Assembly: GCA_042408665.1 (NCBI GenBank)
Contig: JBHOQW010000310.1
Coordinates: 1-42,539, forward strand
Direction of reading: 5' to 3'
Source of the DNA: CAUJGQ01 sp042408665
GTDB lineage: Bacteria; Chloroflexota; Dehalococcoidia; CAUJGQ01
Length of the DNA stretch: 42,539 nt
Shown: positions 26,401 to 32,552 of the stretch, one piece after another
Numbering within the stretch: position 1 is the stretch's first letter
Layout: each line of letters starts with the position of its first letter
Notes under the pieces: model-generated
What the model was told of the DNA's origin: nothing
Seen by the model: the letters and a program-made list of their open reading frames with translations, nothing else
The model's database searches: none
Position numbers and translations under genes: made by a program

Positions 26401-27208
26401 CGCGCTGGGTGTTGTGTACCGCCTCTTCGAGGCCAGGGAAAAGGGCGAGCATCTCCTGCTCGGACTTGAGGTAAAAGGAGCGGCCCTCCAGGCGGAAGCG
26501 CTTGGGATCGTTGATCGTCGAGGTGGTGCCGATGCACAGCAACACGTCGTGCACCTCGGCGTCCTCGGGCAGGGTGTAGTGCGAGTCGTTGGTGGCCACG
26601 AGGGGGACGCCGGTGTGGCGGGAGAGCTCCACCAGGCGCGGGTTGACGAGGTCCAGCATCCGGCGCAACTCACCGTCGGCGTCCGGGTGCTCCTGGATCT
26701 CGAGGTAGACGTCGTCGAACACGTCGCGATAGAAGCCGAGGATGGCGCGGGCGTCGGCGTCGCGCCCCTCGCGCAGGGCTTGGAACAGCTCGCCGGAGGG
26801 GCAGCCGGTGAGGGCGATGATGCCTTTGCCGTGGCGGGCCAGCAGCTCGCGGTCCACGCGCGGGCGGTAGTAATAGCCCTCCAGGTGGGCGTAGCTGGTG
26901 AGCTTCATCAGGTTGCGGTAGCCCTCGGCGTTGCGGGCCAGCAAGGTGAGGTGGTAGTAGGCGTTCTTCTCGCGCGGGTCGCGGGAGTGGCGGGAGCCGG
27001 GGGCGACGTACGCCTCCATGCCGATGATGGGCTTCATCCCCCGCTCGCGGGCCTCTTTATAGAACTCGATCACGCCGTACATGGCGCCGTGGTCGGTGAT
27101 GGCCAGGGCCGTCTGCCCCAGCTCTTTGGCGCGGTCCAGAAGCTGCGGGATGCGGGAGAGCCCGTCCAGCAGGGAGTACTCGGTGTGGGTGTGCAGGTTC
27201 GCGAACAT
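23462..27208 (-). CDS. dnaE: DNA polymerase III alpha subunit with PHP domain
   Basis: Replicative polymerase of 1248 residues. The N-terminal PHP domain keeps its metal motifs: HTHTEYS (H6, H8), TDHG, GMEAY, HLTLLA, ALTGCPSGEL, EIQEH and ATNDSHY. So it may still proofread, unlike the E. coli protein. The palm carries PDVDMDF (D416, D418). A tandem HhH region (FNRAHSFCYGTIAYQTAYLKANYP onward) and an OB fold (ELTIAGMVSQVRPLLTKQGRGF) follow. A Pro/Gly-rich linker is partly encoded by a palindrome (23762-23813) before a last conserved ~80-residue domain. ATG 27208 is the true start; the frame runs 28 codons further only through the family C repeat. Confidence 0.97.
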   Translation of the reverse strand: MFANLHTHTEYSLLDGLSRIPQLLDRAKELGQTALAITDHGAMYGVIEFYKEARERGMKPIIGMEAYVAPGSRHSRDPREKNAYYHLTLLARNAEGYRNLMKLTSYAHLEGYYYRPRVDRELLARHGKGIIALTGCPSGELFQALREGRDADARAILGFYRDVFDDVYLEIQEHPDADGELRRMLDLVNPRLVELSRHTGVPLVATNDSHYTLPEDAEVHDVLLCIGTTSTINDPKRFRLEGRSFYLKSEQEMLALFPGLEEAVHNTQRVVDACDLTLEFGRVQLPDPELPPGKTPDEYLAEAAYAGLVRRYGAERAGPWPLTPTLEPPTPGAPDEVRRRLEYELGVVRETGFASYMLIVAEIARAARERGIAMGVRGSAAASIILYCLGVTDIDPVATRLVFERFLNVERREMPDVDMDFADDRREEMIRWAAARFGHDRVAQIGTFGTLGAKAAIRDVGRALGMSYAETDRIARMVPSALHMTIDRALAENLELKQAYESDPAVRRLVDTARKLEGVARHAGTHAAGVLISRDPLIEVVPLQKPARGDAAALPVTQWEMNTIAEVGLLKMDFLGLSNLTILGKAVDLIRQTRGVEIDLKNLPDGDPKTYDLLSRGETFAVFQLESAGMRRYIQELRPSSIAELSAMVALYRPGPMQHIPRYCDAKHGRVPITYPHPDLKDILDETYGVIVYQDQVLHIMRRFAGYSMGEADKVRKAMGKKIPELMAEQRDKFIQGAAAQGYSEADATAVFDLIEPFAGYAFNRAHSFCYGTIAYQTAYLKANYPAEYMTAVLMLADSHPAGFAERVGAAVAECAKLGIEVLPPHVNHSDVTFTIERAGDDVPGAIRFGLATIKNVGEAAVEGIVRARREGGPFASLEDFCRRAELKHLNKRALESLIKAGALDGFGYNRTTLVANLDRIASLIAREQRLKESGQATMFDLFGDEVPVPLPALELEVVPEQRAETLAWEKELLGVYVSEHPFKRAHAALAGRVTAVVAEITAEMAGRELTIAGMVSQVRPLLTKQGRGFVAAVLEDLSGSVEVTCWPDTYERTRDCWQVGRILLLNVRVRQRDDRLDVTVEDARVWEEVTGVAAAQEAEPATAGTETPASALEPSPAPAAEPPHPPPGRSHPPDPQWTRHHRLNGSGGHGAGAAPGRAQESTGRERRLLRITVRETDDEQADRRRLNELVQALRSLPGPDEVHLILQTAHDEVAFHLGTALVTDGIDQRIGPILAGWGEMVIEPLRA
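23762..23813. repeat. In-frame palindrome in the dnaE linker; copy 2 of repeat family D
   Basis: CCCCCCCGACCCG (23762-23774) pairs perfectly with CGGGTCGGGGGGG (23801-23813), a 13-bp stem with a 26-base loop. The arms and the TGAG after the left arm match the hairpin at 6053-6102. It is translated as part of a Pro/His/Gly-rich inter-domain linker of DnaE. Confidence 0.7.
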
Positions 27209-27316
27209 CGTGCTGAGTGCTGCGTGCTGAGCGAGGAGCGATGAGCGACGAGCGATGAGTGCTGAGTTGGCTGGGGCGACCTCCCTCAGCACTCATCGCT
27301 CAGCACTCAGCACTCG
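27209..27316. repeat. Large family C hairpin just upstream of dnaE
   Basis: Words such as gtgctgag and gagcgatgag repeat. GAGCGATGAGTGCTGAG pairs perfectly (17 bp) with CTCAGCACTCATCGCTC across an 18-base loop. An outer GTGCTGAGTGCT/AGCACTCAGCAC pair closes the structure. It occupies the dnaE 5' leader and would be folded in the dnaE transcript if transcribed. The remaining gap to 27399 shows no gene. Confidence 0.75.
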
Positions 27317-27399
27317 TTGGCGGCATCGATTCTACCAGCGGTCGCCGCCTTCTTGGCCATGCGCTATGTTCACTCACCAAAGGTCCAAGCGCCGGCCGT

Positions 27400-27428
27400 T
27401 TGCCCCTCCGGCGGCCGCCGCCTAGACT
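27400..27428 (+). promoter_or_regulatory. Sigma70-like promoter for the enoyl-CoA hydratase gene
   Basis: TTGCCC (27400-27405), a 17-base spacer, and TAGACT (27423-27428), ending 29 bases before the ATG. Both boxes keep 4 of 6 consensus bases and the spacing is ideal. Moderate support only, in GC-rich DNA. Confidence 0.45.
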
Positions 27429-27457
27429 GGCGCCACACCCTCTGGAGTGCATGAACG

Positions 27458-28369
27458 ATGACCGCCTACGAGCACATCCTGGTCGAGCGGCTGGGCACCG
27501 ACGACCGCCTGGCGCGCATCACCCTCAACCGCCCCGACCGCCTCAACGCCCTCAGCCCGGACCTCCTGGCCGAGTTCGAGCGGGCGCTCAAGGAGCTGGA
27601 GGACGACCCCACCGCGCGGGTGATCATCGTCCGCGGCGCCGGCCGCGCCTTCTCAGCCGGGTACGACCTGGCCACGCCCCGCCCCTCACCCCGGCCTTCG
27701 GCCACCCCTCTCCCGCAAGCGGGAGAGGGGCCGGGGGTGAGGGCCGAACGCCGTTCCGTGTGGCGCATCCGCACTAATATGGTGCGGGTGAGCGACCTCT
27801 ACCTGTACTTCTGGAACATGGCCAAGGTGACCATCGCCCAGGTGCACGGCTACTGCATCGCCGGCGGCTGTGAACTGGCCATGATGGCCGACCTGGTGAT
27901 CGCCGCCGAGGACGCCACCTTCGGGCACCCAGGCACGCGCGGTCTGGGCACCTCGCGCACGGCGGTGCTGTGGCCGCTGCTCATCGGGATGCGCAAGGCC
28001 AAAGAGCTGCTGTACACGGGCGACTCGATCAGCGGCGCCGAGGCGGAGCGCATCGGCATGATCAACAAGGCCGTGCCCGCCGCCGAGCTGGAGGAGACGG
28101 TGCTGCGCTGGGCGGAGCGCATCGCCAACCAGGCGGCGGACTCGCTGGCCCTGCAGAAGCGCAGCGTGAACACTTACTTCGAGCAGATCATCTACCCGGC
28201 CATCCACTCCGCCACCGACACCGACGCCATGTACCAGTTCACCGAGCAGGGCTACCTCTGGCAGGAGAAGGTACGGGAGGCGATGGCCCCCGGCGGCCCC
28301 GGCCTCAAGGCCGCCCTGGAGTGGCGCGACGCCCCCTACCGCGATTATCGCGCCGGCCGGCAGGCGTAG
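27458..28369 (+). CDS. Enoyl-CoA hydratase/isomerase with a repeat-encoded insertion
   Basis: A 303-residue crotonase-fold enzyme. ITLNRPDRLNAL (about 21-32), the first oxyanion-hole element GRAFSAGYDL (about 62-71) and the second, HGYCIAGGCELAMMADLVIA, are present. FGHPGTRGLGTSRTAVLWPLLIGMRKAKELLYTGDSI follows. Residues about 76-96 are encoded by a family A palindrome and fall in the variable loop after the first oxyanion element, so the fold could tolerate them. The C-terminal helical part is long, with YFEQIIYPAIHSATDTDAMY, as in acyl-CoA family members of unclear substrate. ATG 27458 is preferred over 27451 because it is in frame. A promoter lies 30 bp upstream. Confidence 0.92.
   Translation: MTAYEHILVERLGTDDRLARITLNRPDRLNALSPDLLAEFERALKELEDDPTARVIIVRGAGRAFSAGYDLATPRPSPRPSATPLPQAGEGPGVRAERRSVWRIRTNMVRVSDLYLYFWNMAKVTIAQVHGYCIAGGCELAMMADLVIAAEDATFGHPGTRGLGTSRTAVLWPLLIGMRKAKELLYTGDSISGAEAERIGMINKAVPAAELEETVLRWAERIANQAADSLALQKRSVNTYFEQIIYPAIHSATDTDAMYQFTEQGYLWQEKVREAMAPGGPGLKAALEWRDAPYRDYRAGRQA
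27683..27743. repeat. Family A palindrome (copy A3) inside the enoyl-CoA hydratase gene
   Basis: Ends CCCTCACCCCGGCC / CCGGGGGTGAGGG and core CCCCTCTCCCGC-AA-GCGGGAGAGGGG form a near-perfect hairpin. The gene reads through it in frame as a Pro/Ser/Gly-rich loop with no stop. Confidence 0.9.
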
Positions 28370-28385
28370 GCTGGGCGTGGTCTGG

Positions 28386-28709
28386 TCATGCTGCGCCCCC
28401 GTGGCCGGGGTGGTGGTCGGGCGGCACGGTCTGCTCGGCGGATGGCCCCTCCCGTCCCGGGGGCGGCGCGTGGCTGCCGGCCAGCAGCTCGAGTACGTGG
28501 GCGATGTCCGGCCATGGGCTCTGACCCAGCAGCCAGGTGACGGCAAAGGAGTGCAGGCCGAGGAAGATCACCAGCACCACCGCCTCCACCGCGCTGAGCC
28601 GCTCCTTGCCGGCCAGCGCCGCCAGGGCAAACCCCACCAGCACCCCCAGCGTCACCGCGGCCAGCACCGAGGCCACGGCCCGCCGGTACCCGTTGCGCGA
28701 CGGCTGCAT
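28386..28709 (-). CDS. Small two-helix membrane protein, family unknown
   Basis: A 107-residue protein with two hydrophobic helices, about residues 11-33 (VASVLAAVTLGVLVGFALAALAG) and 40-62 (AVEAVVLVIFLGLHSFAVTWLLG). A Pro/His-rich cytoplasmic-looking tail ends in HHPGHGGAA. I do not recognise the family. ATG 28709 has GGAGG 6 bases before it; an adjacent GTG is possible. It is the last gene of the leftward run that holds the radical SAM selenoprotein but is separated from it by the nested repeat at 28729-28857, so co-transcription is uncertain. Confidence 0.7.
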   Translation of the reverse strand: MQPSRNGYRRAVASVLAAVTLGVLVGFALAALAGKERLSAVEAVVLVIFLGLHSFAVTWLLGQSPWPDIAHVLELLAGSHAPPPGREGPSAEQTVPPDHHPGHGGAA

Positions 28710-28728
28710 CACACCCCTCCTCGGTGAG

Positions 28729-28857
28729 AAGTGCTGAGTCTTGCATGCTGCGTGCTGCGTGCGCCCTCACCCCCGGCCCCTCTCCCGCGTGCAGGAGAGG
28801 GGTGGCCGAAGGTCGGGGTGAGGGTCAGCACCCAGCACGCAGCGCTCACACGTACGG
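28729..28857. repeat. Composite repeat: family A element (A4, 28764-28824) nested inside family C arms
   Basis: The left arm GCTGCGTGCTGCGTGCG (28747-28763) pairs with CAGCACCCAGCACGCAGC (28826-28843), with few mismatches. Exactly between them sits a complete family A palindrome with ends CCCTCACCC/GGGTGAGGG. The 209-bp gap 28713-28921 holds nothing else that I can see. Confidence 0.8.
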
Positions 28858-28921
28858 GCAGGATAGAAGAACGTGTGTTCGCATGTCGCGCTCGGGATGT
28901 CACCGGTACGGGGCGGGGAAG

Positions 28922-30340
28922 CTACAGGCCGGCGGCGCGGTCGGTGACGAGGACCAACTGGTCCTCCCGCGGCTCCGCTCAGCAGAACCACGGCTCGGTG
29001 AGGCGGGGCGAGGGCCCGGGAAGCCCGGGCACGCCCACGCGCGGCACGCGGCCCCGAGGGCGGCCGCCGGCCTCGCGGGCCAGGGCGCGGATGGCGGCGA
29101 AGGTGCGCTCCGGCGCCTCGTGACGGCGGGCGGCGTCCTCCACCAGCGCGGCTACCTCCCCCGCCAAGGCGTCCATGCGCGGGTCCGGGTGGCGCCACCG
29201 GTAGGCGAACACCTCTTCCTCCAGCGGGCCCAGGTAGGGCTGCATCGCGGGCGTGTCCAGCAGGCTGGACCCAGGCGGCACGAGCAGGCGGATGGCGTAT
29301 TGCACCGGGTCGATATCCGCCACCAGGTCGTTGACCGCGACGAACTCCAGCAGGGTGCAGTAGTCGTCGAGCGTCGCCCAGGGAGTGAAGGGCAGCAGGG
29401 AGGGTCTGAGCCGGATGCCGGCGCGGCGGGTGAGCGCCAGAGCGGTGACGACGTCGGCCGCGGTGTGGCCCTTGTCCAGCGCGGCGAGCACGGCGTCGCT
29501 GAGCGACTCCACGGCGGAGACAATGAACAGGCAGCCGAGATCGCGCAGCTCCGGCAGCAGGGCCTGGTGCTCGATGAGATGCTCGATCTTCACCGTCAGG
29601 TCAAAGGTGAGGTGCGGCAGGGCGGCGTGCAGGGCGCGTAGCACGGCCATCGAGTGGCGCACGCCGTTGAAGGAATCGGGGTCGGCGAAGGTGAGGTGTG
29701 TGGCGCCCAGCGCCGCCAGGCGGTGGGCGTCCGCCAGTACCACGTCTACCGGGATGACGCGCAGGCGGCCACCGTAGACCGGCGGGATCGGGCAGTGGCG
29801 GCAGTGATGGGCGCAGCCGCGGCTGGCCTCCACGCAGCCGGCCAGGGCCAGGCGCTCACCGTGCACGAGATGAGCGTAGCGCGAGAGCGGCGGCAGCCCG
29901 TCCCGGTGCGGCGGCAGGTACGCGGGCCGGCCCAGGAAGGTGATCACCCGCTCGTCCGGCCCCGCGCTGCCGGCCAGGCGCCGTACGAGCCGCACCAGCG
30001 GCTCCTCCACCTCGCCGCCGATCACGCTGTCCGCGCACGTGCGTAGCAGGTAGGCCGCGTTGAGGGCGGCGTACAGGCCGTAGAAGCAGATGTGGGCGCG
30101 CGGGTTGAGGCGCCGCACGCGCGCCGCCACCGGCACCGCCAGGCGCAGGGCCGTGTGCATGGGCACGGAGATGGCCACCACGTCGGCCGCCGCCAGCGCG
30201 GCGTCGGGCAGGGGTTCTACCGCCGCGTCGATGGCGCGCGCGCTGATGCCCGCCGCGTGCAGGTGCGCCAGCGGCGCCGCCAGCCCCAGCGGCTGGTGGC
30301 CGAGTTCGTAGGTGGAGACCAGCAGCACGTCCACGGCCAT
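28922..30340 (-). CDS. CUAEP-tail radical SAM selenoprotein with in-frame UGA
   Basis: Radical SAM enzyme of 472 residues if the TGA at 28979-28981 is read as selenocysteine (residue 454). The N-terminal half is a B12-binding-like domain starting VDVLLVSTYELGHQPLGLA. The radical SAM core has Cys176-x3-Cys180-x2-Cys183 in GCAHHCRHCPIPPVYGG. After TEPWFC comes TGA, then AEPREDQLVLVTDRAAGL and TAG. This tail equals the CUAEP/CCAEP tail of a known radical SAM (seleno)protein family whose other members have Cys at the UGA position (family memory). A SECIS-like hairpin follows the TGA. A plain stop would give 453 residues. ATG 30340 is very close to AGGGG; GTG 30334 has better spacing. The substrate is unknown. 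Confidence 0.85.
28949..28966 (-). promoter_or_regulatory. Bacterial SECIS-like hairpin downstream of the UGA codon
   Basis: On the minus strand GAGGACC-AGTT-GGTCCTC forms a perfect 7-bp stem with a 4-base loop holding GU. It begins 12 bases after the TGA, and the loop G is 21 bases after it. This matches the known placement of bacterial SECIS elements read by SelB. It lies within the continued coding sequence, as expected in bacteria. Confidence 0.7.
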
Positions 30341-30375
30341 CCCCTAGCAGCGCGGCGGTTCGCTCCTCTGCAGAT

Positions 30376-30435
30376 CCTCACCCCGGCCTTCGGCCACCCC
30401 TCTCCCGCACGCGGGAGAGGGGCCAGGGGTGAGGG
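30376..30435. repeat. Family A palindrome (copy A5), intergenic
   Basis: It runs from CCTCACCCCGGCC to GGCCAGGGGTGAGGG, with a perfect CCCCTCTCCCGC/GCGGGAGAGGGG core. It sits in the 107-bp gap between the ThDP enzyme and the radical SAM gene, so it may attenuate or separate their transcripts. Confidence 0.85.
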
Positions 30436-30447
30436 TCACGCACCGTC

Positions 30448-32118
30448 TCAGGGCACCGTGCCGTCGATCACCACATCCACCAGCGCTGGCCCGCCGGCGG
30501 CGAAGGCGCGACGCAGCGCCGGGCCGAGCTGGTCCGGATGCTCCACCCGCTCGCCCTGCACACCGAAGGAGGCGGCGATGCGGGCGAAGTCCAGGTCCGG
30601 GTCGGTGAGGTCCATGGCCACGAAGCGGCGACCGGCGGCGGCCTCGCCCAGGTACTGGAGCATGTTGAGCTTGAGAATGCGATAGCTGCGGTTGTTGCAG
30701 ATCACCCAGGTGACCGGCACCTTGTGGTGCGCCGCCGTCCAGAGCGCCTGGATGGTGTACATCGCCGCGCCATCGGCCACCACGCCTATTACCGGCCGGT
30801 CCGGCCGCGCCAGCTTGAGACCGACGGTGCCGGGCATGCCCAGGCCCAACCCACCGCCGCGGGCGCGCAGGTAGCTGCCGGGCTCGCTCACCGGCAGGCA
30901 GCGAGCCAGCGCCTCCGAGGCGGTGACGGATTCGTCGTACACGCAGGCACCAGGCGGCAGGTTGTCGGCGATGGCCTGCATCAGCCGTAGAGGGGCGATG
31001 GGCGTCTGGTCGCGCACGCGCTCCAACTCGCGCTCGAGCGCCGCACGCGCCTGCTGACGGCGCTCCGCCACGGCCGTCGCCCGCGCCTCGGCCGCCGCGC
31101 GCTGGGCCGGTGTGCGCGTCCGCTCCAGTGTATCAGCCAGCTCCGCCAGGGCACGCTTGGGGTCGGCCAGCATGGCCACATCGGTGCGGTAGTTCTTGCC
31201 CAGCTCCCACGGGTTGAGGTGCACGTGGATGAGACGGACCGTCTCCGGCACGAGCGGCTCCGGCTCCGGCAGCAGTTGCGTGAACACCGCTGCTCCCACC
31301 ACCAGCAGCACATCCACATGCGCTAGCGCCTCGCGCAGGCGGGGGATGCTCGCTACCGGGAAGGCGCCCAGGAACAGGGGATGGCGGGTATCGACCACCA
31401 CCTCCGAGGCCACGGCGGTGAAGATGGGGGCGCCGGCTAGCTCGGCCAGGCGCGCCACCTCCGCCTGGGCGCCGGCGACGGCCACCCCGTCGCCGCAGAC
31501 GATGGCCGGCGCCTGCGCCTCCGCCAGCAGCGTCGCCGCCTGGGTGACGGCGTCCGGGTCCGGTCCCACCCGCGTCCTGGTGCGGGTGGCGGGCGTGACG
31601 GGGCCGGGCGCCGGCTCGTCGAGCACGTCCATGGGGATGGAGAGGAACACCGGGCCGCGCGGCGGGTCCATGGCCACCTTGAAGGCGCGGCGCAGGGCGA
31701 AGGGCACGTCGGCGCCGTGGGTCACCTCCACCGCCCACTTGGTGAACGGCCGCGCCAGGCCGACGAGGTCGCCGGCGAGGAGCGGCTCTTGCAGGAGGGC
31801 GCGGCTGTCCTGCTGGCCGGCGTACACCACCAGCGGCGTGCCGCCCTTCCACACGTTGTAGAGCAGGCCCATGGCGTTGCCCAGCCCGGGGGCGGCGTGT
31901 AGCTCCACGAACGCCGGGCGGCCGGTAGCGCGCGCGTAGGCGTCGGCCATCCCCACCGCTACCGACTCCTGCAGGGCGAGGATGAACTCGATCTGAGGGT
32001 AGTCCTGCAAGAGATCGATGAACGGTTGCTCGGTGGTGCCGGGGTTGCCGAAGACGTAGCGTACCCCCTCCGCGAGCAGCTGCTCCATCATCGCCTGTTT
32101 GGCGGACCGTGCGTTCAT
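30448..32118 (-). CDS. Benzoylformate decarboxylase-like thiamine-diphosphate enzyme
   Basis: A 556-residue ThDP enzyme of the acetolactate synthase superfamily, closest in motifs to benzoylformate decarboxylase: FGNPGTTEQPF (about 23-33), Glu51 in LALQESVAVG for cofactor activation, then ELHAAPGLGNAMG and PLVVYAGQQD. The central domain carries VVGAAVFTQLLPE. The C-terminal ThDP domain has VVADGAAMYTIQALW and later ICNNRSYRILK. The metal motif reads ADG where GDG is usual, so Mg binding should be checked. Such proteins split 2-oxoacids; the real substrate is unknown. ATG 32118 follows the RidA stop by 15 bp, so the two are likely co-transcribed with the serine hydrolase. Confidence 0.9.
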   Translation of the reverse strand: MNARSAKQAMMEQLLAEGVRYVFGNPGTTEQPFIDLLQDYPQIEFILALQESVAVGMADAYARATGRPAFVELHAAPGLGNAMGLLYNVWKGGTPLVVYAGQQDSRALLQEPLLAGDLVGLARPFTKWAVEVTHGADVPFALRRAFKVAMDPPRGPVFLSIPMDVLDEPAPGPVTPATRTRTRVGPDPDAVTQAATLLAEAQAPAIVCGDGVAVAGAQAEVARLAELAGAPIFTAVASEVVVDTRHPLFLGAFPVASIPRLREALAHVDVLLVVGAAVFTQLLPEPEPLVPETVRLIHVHLNPWELGKNYRTDVAMLADPKRALAELADTLERTRTPAQRAAAEARATAVAERRQQARAALERELERVRDQTPIAPLRLMQAIADNLPPGACVYDESVTASEALARCLPVSEPGSYLRARGGGLGLGMPGTVGLKLARPDRPVIGVVADGAAMYTIQALWTAAHHKVPVTWVICNNRSYRILKLNMLQYLGEAAAGRRFVAMDLTDPDLDFARIAASFGVQGERVEHPDQLGPALRRAFAAGGPALVDVVIDGTVP

Positions 32119-32133
32119 CGTGCCTCTCGCTCC

Positions 32134-32532
32134 TTATGTGGCTTCTTCGATCATGGCCACCGCCTCGATCTCGACCAGGTACTGGGGCTGAGCGAGCGAG
32201 GAGATGACCAGGAAGGTGCTGGCCGGGTAGGCGCCGTCCGGAAAGTGACGCTGGCGGGCGGCGACCACGGCCGGGCGATGGGCGAGGTCCGTGACGTAGA
32301 TCGTGAGTTTGACGATGTCCGCCATGCTGCCGCCGCAGGCCTCCACCACGGCGCGCAGGTTGCGGAACACCTGCTCGGCCTGCGCCTCGATGTCGCCCTC
32401 GCCCACCAGGCGGCCGTCGGCGTCCAGCGCCACCTGACCGGCGATGAACACCGGCGTGCCGGTCTTCTTGATGGCGTGGCTGTAGCCGGTGGGACGGTGC
32501 ACACCGGCAGGGGCGATGATCTCCTTCGGCAT
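32134..32532 (-). CDS. RidA-family protein without the usual catalytic arginine
   Basis: A 132-residue RidA/YjgF-like protein: GYSHAIKKTGTPVFIAGQVALDADG, QAEQVFRNLRAVVEACG, DIVKLTIYVTDL and the last strand YLVEIEAVAMI. In active imine deaminases the stretch before the last strand has PxR; here it reads PASTFLVISS, so the arginine is missing, as in several Rid subfamilies with other or unknown roles. ATG 32532 has AAGGAGG at ideal distance. It sits between the serine hydrolase and the ThDP enzyme with gaps of about 20 and 15 bp, suggesting an operon dealing with an amino- or oxo-acid-derived compound (inference). Confidence 0.9.
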   Translation of the reverse strand: MPKEIIAPAGVHRPTGYSHAIKKTGTPVFIAGQVALDADGRLVGEGDIEAQAEQVFRNLRAVVEACGGSMADIVKLTIYVTDLAHRPAVVAARQRHFPDGAYPASTFLVISSLAQPQYLVEIEAVAMIEEAT

Positions 32533-32552
32533 TGTGCCCTCCTTGGTCGAGA

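Noticed and set aside
24248..27244. Very long open frame (998 codons) on the plus strand opposite dnaE
   Set aside because: It is a mirror of the codon bias of dnaE. The translation is Val/His/Gln/Gly-rich with no domain, and dnaE is unmistakable.
27209..28857. Word repeats considered as a CRISPR array or tRNA-like structures
   Set aside because: Repeats are inverted, unevenly spaced and without uniform spacers. No cloverleaf with conserved tRNA bases could be drawn.
28979..28981. TGA as the true end of the radical SAM gene
   Set aside because: The continuation AEP, the known tail family and the hairpin favour recoding. It remains the alternative if no selenocysteine machinery exists.
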